A stretch of DNA of 64,000 bases from Pseudomonas sp. ATCC 13867 (GCF_000349845.1 NC_020829.1:310001-374000); one strand, 5' to 3'; shown: positions 46,962 through 57,672, counted from the first letter of the stretch. Program-made: numbers and translations. Notes: a model not told the origin generated them from the sequence alone.

Positions 46962-47009
46962 CGTTTCCCGTCGCCGTTAACCTGTCGCACCCCAACCCAT
47001 AACAACAAT

Positions 47010-47028
47010 GGCCCCTTGCGAGGGGGCC
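47010..47028 (+). other. Short hairpin upstream of the acyltransferase gene
   Basis: GGCCCC-TTGCGAG-GGGGCC pairs over six bases. It lies 13 bases before the next ATG, without a T run. It may be a weak terminator of mutM or a translational hairpin. Confidence 0.35.
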
Positions 47029-47040
47029 GCCAGGTGATTC

Positions 47041-47619
47041 ATGTCCGGCAATTATCTGCCCCGCAATCCGTTCGCCGAGGCGCTCGGCCACGCCATGCTG
47101 CGCCTTTCGGGCTGGCGCATCGAAGGCTCGCTGCCCGCCCTCGACAAGTTCGTGGTGATCGGCGCCCACCACACCTCCAACTGGGACTTCGTGCTGTTCC
47201 TCGCCGCCAAGTTCGTGCTGCGCCTGAATGCACGCTGGTTCGGCAAGCACACCCTGTTCAGCGGGCCCTTGGGCGGGATGATGCGCCGCTGGGGCGGGAT
47301 TCCGATCCAGCGCCATCTCAAGCTCAATACCGTGGACCAGGCGGTACAGGCCTTCCATGAGAGCCGCGAGATGATGCTGATCCTCTCGCCGGAGGGTACG
47401 CGCAAGAAGGTCGAGCGCTGGAAAATGGGCTTCTACCACATCGCCCGTGGCGCGGGCGTGCCCATCGTGCTGGCGGCGCTGGATTATCCGGGGCGGCGCA
47501 TCGTCATTGGCGAGCCTTACTGGCCGACCGGAGACGAAGCGGGGGACCTGCGGCGGATGCTGGATTTCTACCAGCCGTTCGTACCGAAAAAGCCTGAATA
47601 TGCATTCTTCGGCGATTGA
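47041..47619 (+). CDS. 1-acyl-glycerol-3-phosphate acyltransferase family protein
   Basis: A 192-residue LPLAT-fold acyltransferase. The active-site motif is HHTSNWDFVLF (HX4D), and the second substrate motif is SPEGTRKKVERWKMG. It is shorter than PlsC and lacks a clear N-terminal membrane anchor. Its role may be in phospholipid or siderophore/lipid modification; unresolved. Confidence 0.9.
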   Translation: MSGNYLPRNPFAEALGHAMLRLSGWRIEGSLPALDKFVVIGAHHTSNWDFVLFLAAKFVLRLNARWFGKHTLFSGPLGGMMRRWGGIPIQRHLKLNTVDQAVQAFHESREMMLILSPEGTRKKVERWKMGFYHIARGAGVPIVLAALDYPGRRIVIGEPYWPTGDEAGDLRRMLDFYQPFVPKKPEYAFFGD

Positions 47620-47703
47620 AGGCGGTCACGCGACAAGTCATGGAGCGCTGTTATAGTTACTGGCAGTCTGCCTGCCCAACTACATAAAAAAGGACTTCCT
47701 TCC

Positions 47704-48042
47704 ATGAACCTGTTTCGCACCACCGCCGCTGTCCTGGCTTTGACTTGTGGGCTGTCGGCGATGCCGGTCGCTGCCGATGAAGTGACGGCCAACTCCAGCG
47801 GCGATCCGATCTACACCGTCGAGGCTCCGCCGGGCTATGCCATGATGGGCGACCTGATCTTCGCGCGTCCGCTGCTGATCGCCGCCACCGTGGTGGGCGC
47901 CGCGGCATTCGTGGTGACCCTGCCGTTCAGCGCGTTGGGCGGTAACGTCAAGGAAGCGGGCCAGGCGCTGGTGGTCGAGCCGGGCAAGGCGGCCTTCGTG
48001 CGTTGCCTGGGGTGCACCACGAGCGGCTACAAGCAGGACTGA
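47704..48042 (+). CDS. Small exported membrane protein, unknown function
   Basis: A 112-residue protein with signal [20 protein letters not shown] (cut near AAD). A membrane segment follows ([20 protein letters not shown], about residues 53-72), then a short C-terminus with a CLGC pair. AAAGGACTTCC provides the ribosome binding site. Homologues in Pseudomonas are sometimes annotated as multidrug transporter; the sequence does not support that name. Confidence 0.75.
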   Translation: MNLFRTTAAVLALTCGLSAMPVAADEVTANSSGDPIYTVEAPPGYAMMGDLIFARPLLIAATVVGAAAFVVTLPFSALGGNVKEAGQALVVEPGKAAFVRCLGCTTSGYKQD

Positions 48043-48055
48043 TTTCCGTCGATAG

Positions 48056-48080
48056 GGGGCGGCTGCCTTCGGGCCGCCCT
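48056..48080 (+). terminator. Possible terminator
   Basis: GGGCGGC-TGCCTTCGG-GCCGCCC, a 7-bp hairpin without a T run after the small membrane protein gene. Confidence 0.4.
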
Positions 48081-48124
48081 GTGATAGGGAGCGCATCGGC
48101 GGCGATGCGTTGAGCAGGTAGCGT

Positions 48125-49975
48125 ATGGAAACGACCCGGCTGAAGAAGCATCTGCGTCCAGTGCTTCTGCTGCTGGTTGCCGTGGGGCTCGGCTACAGCT
48201 TCTGGTCCAGTGCCGGCCTGCTGCAGTTGGGAGCCGGGCTGGCGCTGTTCCTGTTCGGCATGCAGTGCCTGGAAGAAGGGCTGCGCGACCTGGCCGGCAG
48301 CCAGTTGGAGCGCTGGCTCGAAAAGAGCACCGCGACCCGGGGCAAGAGCCTGCTGTTCGGCCTCTTCGGCACCTTCCTGCTGCAATCTTCCACCCTGGTT
48401 TCCCTGCTCACCATTGCCTTCATCAGTACCGGGCTGATCCAGCTGGCCGGTGGCATCGCCATCCTGTTCGGCGCGAATCTGGGCGCCACCAGCGGCATCT
48501 GGCTGCTCGCCCTGGCCGGGCAGAACCTGAGCCTGAGCCCGCTGGCGCTGCCGCTGCTGGTCCTCGGCGTGCTGATGGGTTTCAACGGCGCCAGGAGCAA
48601 GGCCGCCGGACGCATCCTGCTGGGGATCGCCTTCATCTTCCTGGGCATCGACCAGATCAAGGAAGGTTTCGGAAGCTTCGGCGATGCGATGGACATGAGC
48701 GAGCTGCGTTCGGAAGGCATGCTCGGCGCGCTGCTGTTCGTCACCTTCGGCATCCTCATCACCGTGGTGCTGCAATCCAGCCACGCGACCCTGATGCTGA
48801 CTCTCGCCGCCCTGGCCGGCGGCCAGCTGGAGCTGGGCCAGAGCCTGGCGATCGCCATCGGCTCCAACGTCGGCAGCAGTGTCACCACGGCCTTCGTTGG
48901 CTCCCTGGGCGGCAACCGCAGCGGGCAGCGGCTGGCGCTGGCGCACGTGCTGTTCAACGTGGTCACCGGGGTGCTGGCGTTCTTCCTGCTCTCGCCGCTG
49001 ACCTGGCTGGTGCACTGGCTGGTGACGCCGCTGGGGCTGGCGGACAACCCGATGATCCAGCTGGCGCTGTTCCACAGCCTGTTCAACGGCATGGGCGTGG
49101 CGCTGTTCTGGCCGCTGCAGGGCGCGCTGGCCACCGCGCTGGCGCGCTGGCTGCCGGAAGTGGAGGAGCCGCCGGTGCTGATCACCGACATGGCGCCGGC
49201 GCTGCCGACCCTCGAGCGCACCCATGCGCGCTACCTCAACGAACGGGCGCTGGATTCCGCCGATGCCTCGGCCAGTGCGGTGCTTCAGGAACTGCGCCAC
49301 CTCGGCCGCCTGAGCATCGAGGTGATCTGCCACGCGCTGTACCTGCCGGTGGAGATGCTCAACCAGCCGCGAGTGGACGAACGCCAGTTGCTGGCCGCGC
49401 CGGATCGCCACGCGCTGTCCGCGGAAGTGCTCTACCAGCGCCACATCAAGGGCGTCTATGGCGACCTGCTGAGCTTCATGGGCCGCCTGGACGTGCCGCT
49501 GGACGATGAGCACCAGCGTCTCTGGCTGTCCTGTCAGGTGGTGGCGCTGCAACTGGTCGATGCGGTGAAGGATGCCAAACACTTGCAGAAGAACCTCGGC
49601 CAGGCGCTGCTGGGCGAACCCTCGGCCATGCGCGAGGCCTATCTGGAACTGCGCCGGCACCTGCTCGGCATGCTGCGGGAAGTGCGGGCGGTGGGCGCCT
49701 TGATCGGCGGCGAGCTGCCCGCAGACGCGCTGCACGCACGCCTGCAACTACTCGACGAGAGTGCGGCGGCGTTCGACGCGGCCTTCCGCCAGCGTCTGTT
49801 CGCCGCCGTGCGCCGGCAGGAGCTGGACGGCCTGCAGACCAGTTCGCTGATGAACGACCTGGGCTACGTCAGCCGCATCATCCAGAGTCTGCGCAACGTG
49901 TTGCAGCTGGGCACCGAACACGGCCTGTTCGAACCGCACGAGGACGACGACGCGCCGGCCCTGATCCTCCCCTGA
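48125..49975 (+). CDS. Na/Pi cotransporter family protein with PhoU-like tail
   Basis: A 616-residue protein. The N-terminal half has two inverted Na/Pi repeats, each with the QSS motif (LLQSSTLVSLLTIAF and VLQSSHATLMLTLAAL) and membrane helices to about residue 360. The C-terminal 250 residues are helical and PhoU-like. It likely moves phosphate with sodium across the inner membrane, or senses it. The next gene is convergent. Confidence 0.9.
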   Translation: METTRLKKHLRPVLLLLVAVGLGYSFWSSAGLLQLGAGLALFLFGMQCLEEGLRDLAGSQLERWLEKSTATRGKSLLFGLFGTFLLQSSTLVSLLTIAFISTGLIQLAGGIAILFGANLGATSGIWLLALAGQNLSLSPLALPLLVLGVLMGFNGARSKAAGRILLGIAFIFLGIDQIKEGFGSFGDAMDMSELRSEGMLGALLFVTFGILITVVLQSSHATLMLTLAALAGGQLELGQSLAIAIGSNVGSSVTTAFVGSLGGNRSGQRLALAHVLFNVVTGVLAFFLLSPLTWLVHWLVTPLGLADNPMIQLALFHSLFNGMGVALFWPLQGALATALARWLPEVEEPPVLITDMAPALPTLERTHARYLNERALDSADASASAVLQELRHLGRLSIEVICHALYLPVEMLNQPRVDERQLLAAPDRHALSAEVLYQRHIKGVYGDLLSFMGRLDVPLDDEHQRLWLSCQVVALQLVDAVKDAKHLQKNLGQALLGEPSAMREAYLELRRHLLGMLREVRAVGALIGGELPADALHARLQLLDESAAAFDAAFRQRLFAAVRRQELDGLQTSSLMNDLGYVSRIIQSLRNVLQLGTEHGLFEPHEDDDAPALILP

Positions 49976-49989
49976 TCAGTCTGTCCGGG

Positions 49990-51693
49990 TCAGCGCAGCG
50001 GCGCCGCCAGTTCGGTGGCCAGACCGATGCCGCGCGGGTCGCTGGCGGACTGCACCTCGCCGGACTTCTTGTTCCACAGCAGCACCTGCTGGTTGCCGTA
50101 GGCGCGGCCGACATCCTTGAGCGAGTAGCCACGGCGATTCAGTTCGGCCATTTCGCTGCCGCTGAAGGTGCGCGGTTCGTGCTCGATCACGTCCGGCAGA
50201 TACTGATGGTGATAGCGCGGGGAAGATACCCAGCGCTGCACCGGCTTGCCGTCCAGGTAGTCCAGCATCGCCAGCAGCACCATGCTGGGGATGCGGCTGC
50301 CGCCGGGGGTGCCGAACGCCGCCAGCTCCGTCGGGCTCTCGATGAAGCTCGGGCTCATGCTCGACAGTGGGCGCTTGCCCGACGCCACGGCGTTGGCCTG
50401 GCTGCCGGCCAACTGGTAGGCATTGGCGCCGCTGACGTCGGTGGCGAAGTCGTCCATCTCGTCGTTGAGCAGCACGCCGGTGCCGGGCACGGTGAAGGCC
50501 GCGCCGAACGGCAGGTTGACCGAGAGGGTCGCGGCTACGGCGTTGCCATCGGCATCCATGACCACGAAATGGGTGGTGTGGTCGCCCTCGCGCCAGGCGG
50601 GCGTTGCGGGCAGCGATGAGCTGGGGGTGGCGCGCTGTGGGTCGATGCCGTCGGCCAGTCGCTTGAGGTAGGCGGGGGCGAGCAGTTGCGGCAGCGGGTT
50701 GGCGACGCGGTCGGGGTCGCCCAGCAGGCCGCGGTCGCGGTAGGCGCGGCGTAGCACTTCCACCACATAGTGGGCGCGCTGAACCGGCTCGGCCTTCTGC
50801 CAGGGCAGTTGCTGCAACATCCCCAGGCTCTGGGCCAGGGCGACGCCGCCGGCGGAGGGCGGTGGCGCACTGATCAGCTCGCGCCCGCCGTCCAGTGGGA
50901 AGCGCAGGGCCTGGCGTTCGACGGTGCGGTAGCTGGCCAGGTCCTCCAGGCTCCAGATACCGCCGGCGGCGCGCACGCCCTCGACCAGTTTCTCGGCGGT
51001 TTCCCCTTCGTAGAAGCCGATGCGTCCGTAGCGCGCCAGGCGCTCCAGGGTGCGCGCCAGTTCCGGCTGGCGCAGCAGGTCCCATTCTTCGGGCAGGTTG
51101 CCCTGGGCGAGGAAGATGCGCGCGGTCTCGCGGTCCTTGCGCATCGCGTCCAGGCGCCAGGAGGCGCGGTCGATGTAGATGCGGTCGACGGAGACGCCGT
51201 CGGTGGCCAGACGGATCGCCGGGACCAGGTTATTGGCCAGGGTCTTCCTGCCGTAGCGGCTGGTGATGTCCGCGAGCGCGGCGGGCAGGCCGGGGATGCC
51301 GGCGGCGAGCGCGCCGTTGAGCGACAGTTGCGGGTCGACCTTGCCGTTGCGCTCGTACATGCGCGCGTGGGCGGTCAGCGGGGCGCGCTCGCGGGCGTCG
51401 ATGAAGCGGTAGGTCGGCGGATCGCCCGCCTGGCGCAGCAGGAAGAAACCGCCGCCGCCCAGGCCCGAGCCGTAGGGTTCGGCCACCGCCAGCGCGGCGC
51501 TGATGGCCACGGCGGCGTCGAAGGCATTGCCGCCGTCGGCAAGGGTCTCCAGGCCGGCAACGGTAGCCGATGGGTGCGCCGTGGCGACGCTGGCCTGGGC
51601 CGGGTGTTCCGCGGCATGCAGGGCGGCGCTGAGCAGCAGGAGGCTGCAGACGCCGAGCAGGGAAGCGCGGGAGCGGAAATTCAACAGGGACAT
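49990..51693 (-). CDS. ggt: Gamma-glutamyltransferase
   Basis: A 567-residue periplasmic enzyme that hydrolyses glutathione and similar peptides. The signal is MSLLNFRSRASLLGVCSLLL and on to AALHAAEH. The precursor self-cleaves before T373 of DHTTHFVVMD; the large-subunit arginine region is FIDARERAPL. Small-subunit words SSMSPSFIE and AFGTPGGSRIPSM are kept. It is convergent with the Na/Pi gene, and the ferredoxin gene lies upstream on the same strand. Confidence 0.95.
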   Translation of the reverse strand: MSLLNFRSRASLLGVCSLLLLSAALHAAEHPAQASVATAHPSATVAGLETLADGGNAFDAAVAISAALAVAEPYGSGLGGGGFFLLRQAGDPPTYRFIDARERAPLTAHARMYERNGKVDPQLSLNGALAAGIPGLPAALADITSRYGRKTLANNLVPAIRLATDGVSVDRIYIDRASWRLDAMRKDRETARIFLAQGNLPEEWDLLRQPELARTLERLARYGRIGFYEGETAEKLVEGVRAAGGIWSLEDLASYRTVERQALRFPLDGGRELISAPPPSAGGVALAQSLGMLQQLPWQKAEPVQRAHYVVEVLRRAYRDRGLLGDPDRVANPLPQLLAPAYLKRLADGIDPQRATPSSSLPATPAWREGDHTTHFVVMDADGNAVAATLSVNLPFGAAFTVPGTGVLLNDEMDDFATDVSGANAYQLAGSQANAVASGKRPLSSMSPSFIESPTELAAFGTPGGSRIPSMVLLAMLDYLDGKPVQRWVSSPRYHHQYLPDVIEHEPRTFSGSEMAELNRRGYSLKDVGRAYGNQQVLLWNKKSGEVQSASDPRGIGLATELAAPLR

Positions 51694-51816
51694 GGCATCT
51701 CACGAACCGCCGGCTGTGCCGGCCGGAAACCTAATGGGGCGAAGGTAGGAGGATAGACAATCCCGCAGCCCGGCGGTTTGTGAGAACTCAATGAAAAAAT
51801 GTCGAAACGCGAGGGA

Positions 51817-52806
<990 letters not shown>

Positions 52807-52886
52807 TTATAAGTGACGGACCGGACAGTCCCGCGCAGGCCCCATTCCAGAGCCTGCGCGCGCGGTTTGCCGATTGTTGTCTCCTG

Positions 52887-53075
52887 GTAACGAGCTTGCT
52901 CGCGAACAACTTCGCCGCGGCGTTGGTTCGCGAACAAGGACCGGGCGTTCCCCGCAATCCTGCGTCCGCCAGATTGCGCCGAAAGTACCCGGCCCTTGTA
53001 GGAGCGAGCTTGCTCGCGAACCGCCCAGCTCTGATGTCTCCGGTAAACCCTGTTCGCGAGCAAGCTCGCTCCTGC
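52887..53075. repeat. Two REP doublets in tandem (first decayed)
   Basis: First: unit 52887-52907, with a poor partner at about 52926-52945. Second: intact unit 52998-53021 and inverted unit 53052-53075. The rest of the gap between coaD and the GMC gene holds no gene. Confidence 0.8.
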
Positions 53076-53107
53076 GAAAGGCCGCCCGGCATGGGGCGGG
53101 GTTCGTA

Positions 53108-54703
53108 TTAGGCCTTGCCCAGTCGCTCGGCCAGCGCGGCGGAAAGCTGCGCGGTGAGACCGTAGACCGACAACTGCGGGTTGGCGCCGATACTGGTGGG
53201 GAACAGCGAGCCGTCGTGGATCGACAGGTTCTGCAACTGGTGGTGACGGCCGAGGCTGTCGCACACCGCCTGCCCGGGGTCCTCGCCCATCGCGCAGCCG
53301 CCCATCACGTGGGCGCTGCCCAGTCGGGTGCGGTAGAGCTCCAGGCTGAGGCCGTCGATCAGGGCGTGGACTTCCTTGGCGCTCTTCACATAGCCGGCGT
53401 CGGCATGCATCGGCAGCACGGCCTTGGCGCCGGCGGCGAACTGGATGTCGGCCATGGTGTGGAAGGCGCGGCGGATGCCGTCCCAGGTGTAGTCGGTCAT
53501 CTGGTAGTCGAGCACCGGCGTGTCGTCGCCGCGCAGGCTGACGGTGCCGACGGCGCTGTCCGGGTGGAAGCCGTCGCGCATGAGGGCGAGGATCACGTTG
53601 GTGTGCGGCAGCTGTTCCATGCGCAGGGCGTTGTCTTCGCCGAAGCGGCCGAGCAGGGTGGCGCTGAGCGCCGGTTGCAGCGGCGGCACTTCGAGCTTGT
53701 AGGACATGCGTCCGGTGGCGCCGTCGTCCCACTGGAAGTGGTCGGAGTAGATCGACTGCGGCGCGCCGTAGAAGGGATTGATCACTTCGTCGAACAGCGC
53801 GGCGCTGAAGTTCACCACGTGCAGGAAGGTGCGCTGGCCCACGCGGCCGTTGGGGTCCGGCGCCTTGGAGCGCATGAGGATCGCCGGGGTGTTGATGCCG
53901 CCGCCGGAGAGCACGTAGTGGCGCGCCTTGACGGTGATCTTGCGGCCGGTGGGGGCGACGCAGCGTTCGTCCAGGGCCAGGCATTCCAGGCCGCTGACCT
54001 TGTCGCCGTCGATCAGCAGGCGGTTGGCACGGGCCAGGAAAAGCAGCTCGCCGCCTTTATCCAGGGTGGCCGGGATGGTGGTCACCAGCATCGACTGCTT
54101 GGCGTTGGTCGGGCAGCCCATCCCGCAATAGCCCAGGTTCCAGCAGCCGCGCACGTTGCGCGGGATGACCTTCCAGTGCAGGCCGAGCTTGTCGCAACCC
54201 TTGCGGATCACGTCGTTGTTCGCGTTCGGCGGCAGCGCCCAGGGCGCGACGCCCAGGCGTTGTTCCATCTTCTCGAACCAGGGCGCCATCTCGGCCACGC
54301 TGTGACCCTTGACGCCGTGCTCCTTGGCCCAGTGTTCCAGGGTCGGTTCCGGCGTGCGGAAGCTGGAGGTCCAGTTGACCAGGGTGGTGCCGCCCACGGC
54401 GCGGCCCTGGAGGATGGTGATGGCGCCATCCTTGCTCATCCGGCCGATACCTTCCTGGTACAGGCTCGGGTAGGCGTCGGCTTCCTGCATCTTGAAGTCG
54501 GAGCTGGTCTTGAGCGGCCCTTCTTCCACCAGCAGCACCTTGTAGCCGGCGGCGCTGAGGATTTCGGCGGTGGTGCCGCCGCCCGCGCCGGTGCCGACGA
54601 TGACCACGTCGGCTTCGAGGGTCAGGTCGTTTTCCAGGCGCGAGCCGTCATGGACTTTCCAGCCACCGGCCAGGCCGGCGGCGAACAGATCGGGTACAGG
54701 CAT
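53108..54703 (-). CDS. GMC-family oxidoreductase
   Basis: A 531-residue flavoenzyme. The FAD motif VVIVGTGAGGGTTAEILSAA lies at about residues 33-52, and the cysteine-rich GCWNLGYCGMGCPTNAKQ near 200. The C-terminal SAHVMGGCAMGEDP is the GMC histidine block. It is shorter than the dehydrogenase subunit at 31753-33336 and has no cytochrome gene beside it. A Tat small subunit and an aldehyde dehydrogenase gene follow upstream on the same strand; together they would oxidise an alcohol to an acid. The electron acceptor is not seen. Confidence 0.88.
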   Translation of the reverse strand: MPVPDLFAAGLAGGWKVHDGSRLENDLTLEADVVIVGTGAGGGTTAEILSAAGYKVLLVEEGPLKTSSDFKMQEADAYPSLYQEGIGRMSKDGAITILQGRAVGGTTLVNWTSSFRTPEPTLEHWAKEHGVKGHSVAEMAPWFEKMEQRLGVAPWALPPNANNDVIRKGCDKLGLHWKVIPRNVRGCWNLGYCGMGCPTNAKQSMLVTTIPATLDKGGELLFLARANRLLIDGDKVSGLECLALDERCVAPTGRKITVKARHYVLSGGGINTPAILMRSKAPDPNGRVGQRTFLHVVNFSAALFDEVINPFYGAPQSIYSDHFQWDDGATGRMSYKLEVPPLQPALSATLLGRFGEDNALRMEQLPHTNVILALMRDGFHPDSAVGTVSLRGDDTPVLDYQMTDYTWDGIRRAFHTMADIQFAAGAKAVLPMHADAGYVKSAKEVHALIDGLSLELYRTRLGSAHVMGGCAMGEDPGQAVCDSLGRHHQLQNLSIHDGSLFPTSIGANPQLSVYGLTAQLSAALAERLGKA

Positions 54704-54742
54704 CGGGATTCTCTCAGGCTAATTCTGGTTGTTCTGGCGGGC

Positions 54743-55288
54743 TCAGACCTTCGGCGGGCCGGGGTAGCCGCAGTGGCCCCAGGATTCCGGGCGGCCATAC
54801 CAGGCCATCAGGACCAACTGCAGCAGCGAGCTGTGGCCCATCTTCAGCAGCGAGATCGAACTGTTCTGCCAACGTTCGAGGAAGTGCTTCACGTCCGCGG
54901 CGCTGGCGTTCTCCCAACTGCCCCAGATGCCGGTCAGCGGGCCGCGGGTGATCGGCAGGGCGAGCACGTCGAACAGCTGGACGGTGAGCTTGAGCATCTC
55001 CGGCGAGAGGCGATGGAGGCTGTAGTCGAGGCTTTCCAGGGTGCCCTTGACCGCCTCGGCCATGCGTTCGGCCGGCACGGCGCCGGCCAGCATCACCGGG
55101 ATCAGCGCGCGCAGGAAGGGCATGTCGGAGTCGCGCAGCACGTTGTAGCCATTGGCCGGAGCGCTGGCCGAACAGCCGCTGAGGGTGGCCGTGACGCCGG
55201 CGGTGGCGAGGAAGGCGCTGCCCATCAGGCCGATCTTGAGGACGCCGCGCCGGGACAGGCCCGGCGCGCTCAGGGAGGTGTCTGTCAT
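54743..55288 (-). CDS. Tat-signalled small subunit / lipoprotein next to the GMC enzyme
   Basis: A 181-residue protein with a twin-arginine signal (SRRGVLKIGLMGSAFLATAG) and a following LSGC that could be a lipobox. The mature part is helical and ends AWYGRPESWGHCGYPGPPKV. It is analogous to the small subunit at 33339-33845 but not obviously homologous. It lies 39 bases from the GMC gene and 55 bases after the aldehyde dehydrogenase gene, so the three are one operon. Confidence 0.8.
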   Translation of the reverse strand: MTDTSLSAPGLSRRGVLKIGLMGSAFLATAGVTATLSGCSASAPANGYNVLRDSDMPFLRALIPVMLAGAVPAERMAEAVKGTLESLDYSLHRLSPEMLKLTVQLFDVLALPITRGPLTGIWGSWENASAADVKHFLERWQNSSISLLKMGHSSLLQLVLMAWYGRPESWGHCGYPGPPKV

Positions 55289-55343
55289 TCTTGTTGTTTC
55301 ACCTGTGCGGGAGGGCCGCCGGGGTGGCCGGCGGCCGGAAAGG

Positions 55344-56774
55344 TCAGCGGATGAACAGTTTGTAGACCAGCTTCTGCAGCGACTTGCCGTAGGGCGGGTA
55401 GATCACCCGGGCGGCATTGAAACGCGGCTTGCTGAACACACCCTTGGCCTTGCTGAAGGTCAGGAAGCCTTCGTGGCCGTGGTAGTGCCCCATGCCCGAC
55501 GGGCCGACGCCGCCGAAGGGCATGTCGTCCTGGGCCACGTGCAGCAGGGTGTCGTTCAGGCACACGCCGCCCGAATGGGTCTGGGCCAGTACGTGGTCCT
55601 GCTCGCGCTTGTCGTAGCCGAAGTAGTACAGCGCCAGCGGGCGGTCGCGTTCGTTGATGTAGTGCAGTGCCTGGTCGAGGTTCTGGTAGGGGATCACCGG
55701 CAGCAGCGGGCCGAAGATTTCCTCCTGCATCACCTTCATCTCGTCGGTCACGTTCAGCAGCAGCGCTTGCGGCAGGCGGCGGCCCTGGGCCTGTGGGAAC
55801 AGCGGGATGACCGTGGCGCCGCGGGACTGGGCGTCGGCCAGGTAGCCGTTCAGGCGCGACAGCTGGCGCTCGTTGATGATCGCGGTGTAGTCCGGGTTGT
55901 TCTCCAGTTTCGGGAAGAAGCCCTGGACCACCTGGCGGTAGCTCTCGACGAACTCGTCGACACGGTTATGCGGCACCAGTACGTAGTCCGGCGCCACGCA
56001 GGTCTGCCCGGCGTTGAGCGACTTGCCGAAGGCGATGCGCTCGGCGGCGTCCTTCATCGGCACGCTGGCCGAGATGATGGCCGGCGACTTGCCGCCCAGC
56101 TCCAGAGTCACCGGGGTGAGGTTCTCGGCGGCGGCGCGCATAACATGCTTGCCGATGCTGGTGGCGCCGGTGAACAGCAGGTGGTCGAAGGGCAGCTTGG
56201 AGAAGGCCACGCCCACCTCCACCTCGCCTTCGACGACCGCCACCATGTCCTCGGGGAAGATCTTGCCCAGCAGCGCCTTGAGCATGCGCGCGCTGGCCGG
56301 GGTGGATTCGCTCATCTTGATCATCACCCGGTTGCCGGCGGCCAGGGCGCCGGTCAGCGGGCCGATGGCGAGGAACAGCGGGTAGTTCCACGGCACGATC
56401 ACGCCCACCACGCCCAGCGGCTGGTAGATGACCTTGGCCGAGGCCGGCATGAACTGCATGCCCACGCTGCGGCGCGAGGGCTTCATCCACTTCTTCACGC
56501 GCTTGGCGGCGTAGTGCACGCCGTGCAGGCTGGGCATCACCTCGGCCAGCAGGGTCTCGTCGGCGGCGCGGTTGCTGAAGTCGCTGCTGATCGCCTCGAT
56601 GATCGCCTGCTGCTCGCTCACCAGCAGGTTGGCAAGGCTTTTCAGCCAGGCGATGCGCTGGCCGGCGTCGGGCATCGGATTGGCGCGATAGGCCTGGCGC
56701 TGGCGCTCGAGGAGGGATTCCAGCTGGCTGATCTGCTGCTGGCTCTGCTGCAGGTAGGCGAGGTCGGCGACCAT
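55344..56774 (-). CDS. Aldehyde dehydrogenase (coniferyl aldehyde dehydrogenase-like)
   Basis: A 476-residue NAD(P) enzyme. The catalytic cysteine is in SLNAGQTCVAPDYVL and the general-base glutamate in VTLELGGKSPAIIS; the cofactor site is FTGATSIGKHVM. The C-terminus (about 440-476, ending KLVYKLFIR) is longer than in classical ALDH and fits the class-3 membrane-associated type. Start 56774 (MVADLAYLQQ) is by family fit. It is divergent from the TetR gene with a palindrome between. Confidence 0.92.
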   Translation of the reverse strand: MVADLAYLQQSQQQISQLESLLERQRQAYRANPMPDAGQRIAWLKSLANLLVSEQQAIIEAISSDFSNRAADETLLAEVMPSLHGVHYAAKRVKKWMKPSRRSVGMQFMPASAKVIYQPLGVVGVIVPWNYPLFLAIGPLTGALAAGNRVMIKMSESTPASARMLKALLGKIFPEDMVAVVEGEVEVGVAFSKLPFDHLLFTGATSIGKHVMRAAAENLTPVTLELGGKSPAIISASVPMKDAAERIAFGKSLNAGQTCVAPDYVLVPHNRVDEFVESYRQVVQGFFPKLENNPDYTAIINERQLSRLNGYLADAQSRGATVIPLFPQAQGRRLPQALLLNVTDEMKVMQEEIFGPLLPVIPYQNLDQALHYINERDRPLALYYFGYDKREQDHVLAQTHSGGVCLNDTLLHVAQDDMPFGGVGPSGMGHYHGHEGFLTFSKAKGVFSKPRFNAARVIYPPYGKSLQKLVYKLFIR

Positions 56775-56870
56775 GACGGGGCTCCTTGGCGGAAGCGGCT
56801 GGGGAAGCGGTCCGGGAATTTCCCGCAAGAGTTTCGGACGCTTCGCGTTGTTATGCTGTTGCTGGATTTT

Positions 56871-56886
56871 TAGAGCAATTACTCTA
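56871..56886. promoter_or_regulatory. Probable TetR operator in the ALDH/TetR divergent promoter
   Basis: TAGAGCAATTACTCTA is a 16-base palindrome with one mismatched pair. On the minus strand it overlaps a -35 (TTGCTC) with CATAAC 17 bases on, toward the aldehyde dehydrogenase gene. It sits 97 bases before that start. Confidence 0.55.
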
Positions 56887-57018
56887 GACTGTCAATCAGC
56901 ATGCCGTTTCCACTTCGCCGGGCCCAGCCAACGAAATGCTGGAAGGTGCCCGCCCAGGTGTTACGCGGTAGCAATCGGTGTACCTTTGCCCCGCAATCCG
57001 TTTTCACGAGTTCCGCGA

Positions 57019-57672
57019 ATGGCCCCACGCATCAAGACCCGCGAGCGTATCGCCCAGGCCAGCCTGGAGCTGTTCAACGCCCAGGGCGAACGCAGCGTCA
57101 CCACCAACCACATCGCCGCACACCTGGGGATTTCGCCGGGCAACCTGTACTACCACTACCGTAACAAGCAGGCGATCATCGCCGAGCTGTTCACCGAGTA
57201 CGAAGGACAGGTGGATCAGTTCCTGCGCCTGCCCGAAGGCCGCGCGCTGACGGTGGAAGACAAGATCTACTACCTGGAGTCGCTGCTGGCGGCGATGTGG
57301 CGCTACCGCTTCCTGCACCGGGACCTCGAACACCTGCTCGACGCCGACCCGGAGCTGGCCGCCAACTACCGCAGCTTCGCCCGCCGCGCGCTGGTCAACG
57401 CCAAGACGGTCTATCGCGGCTTCGTCGACGCCGGCATCCTGCTGATGGACGACACCCAGCTCGAATCCCTGACCCTCAACGCCTGGATCATCCTCACCTC
57501 CTGGGTGCGTTTCCTGTGCACCACCCGCGAAGTGGCTGGCGACCTCAGCGAAGGCGAGCTGCGCCGGGGGCTCTACCAGGTGCTGGCGCTGGAGAGCGGA
57601 CACATCGCTCCCGATGCGCGCGAGGCGGTGGCGGCGGTGTTCGATCGGTTGTACGTGCCGCTGGAAGGTTGA
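57019..57672 (+). CDS. TetR-family regulator
   Basis: A 217-residue regulator. The helix-turn-helix covers about residues 20-50 (SVTTNHIAAHLGISPGNLYY). The rest is a helical ligand domain with many aromatic residues. Start 57019 (MAPRIKTRERIAQ) is the family start. It is divergent from the aldehyde dehydrogenase-GMC operon and probably represses it and itself; the likely ligand is an alcohol, aldehyde or acyl compound. A repeat follows the stop. Confidence 0.92.
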   Translation: MAPRIKTRERIAQASLELFNAQGERSVTTNHIAAHLGISPGNLYYHYRNKQAIIAELFTEYEGQVDQFLRLPEGRALTVEDKIYYLESLLAAMWRYRFLHRDLEHLLDADPELAANYRSFARRALVNAKTVYRGFVDAGILLMDDTQLESLTLNAWIILTSWVRFLCTTREVAGDLSEGELRRGLYQVLALESGHIAPDAREAVAAVFDRLYVPLEG

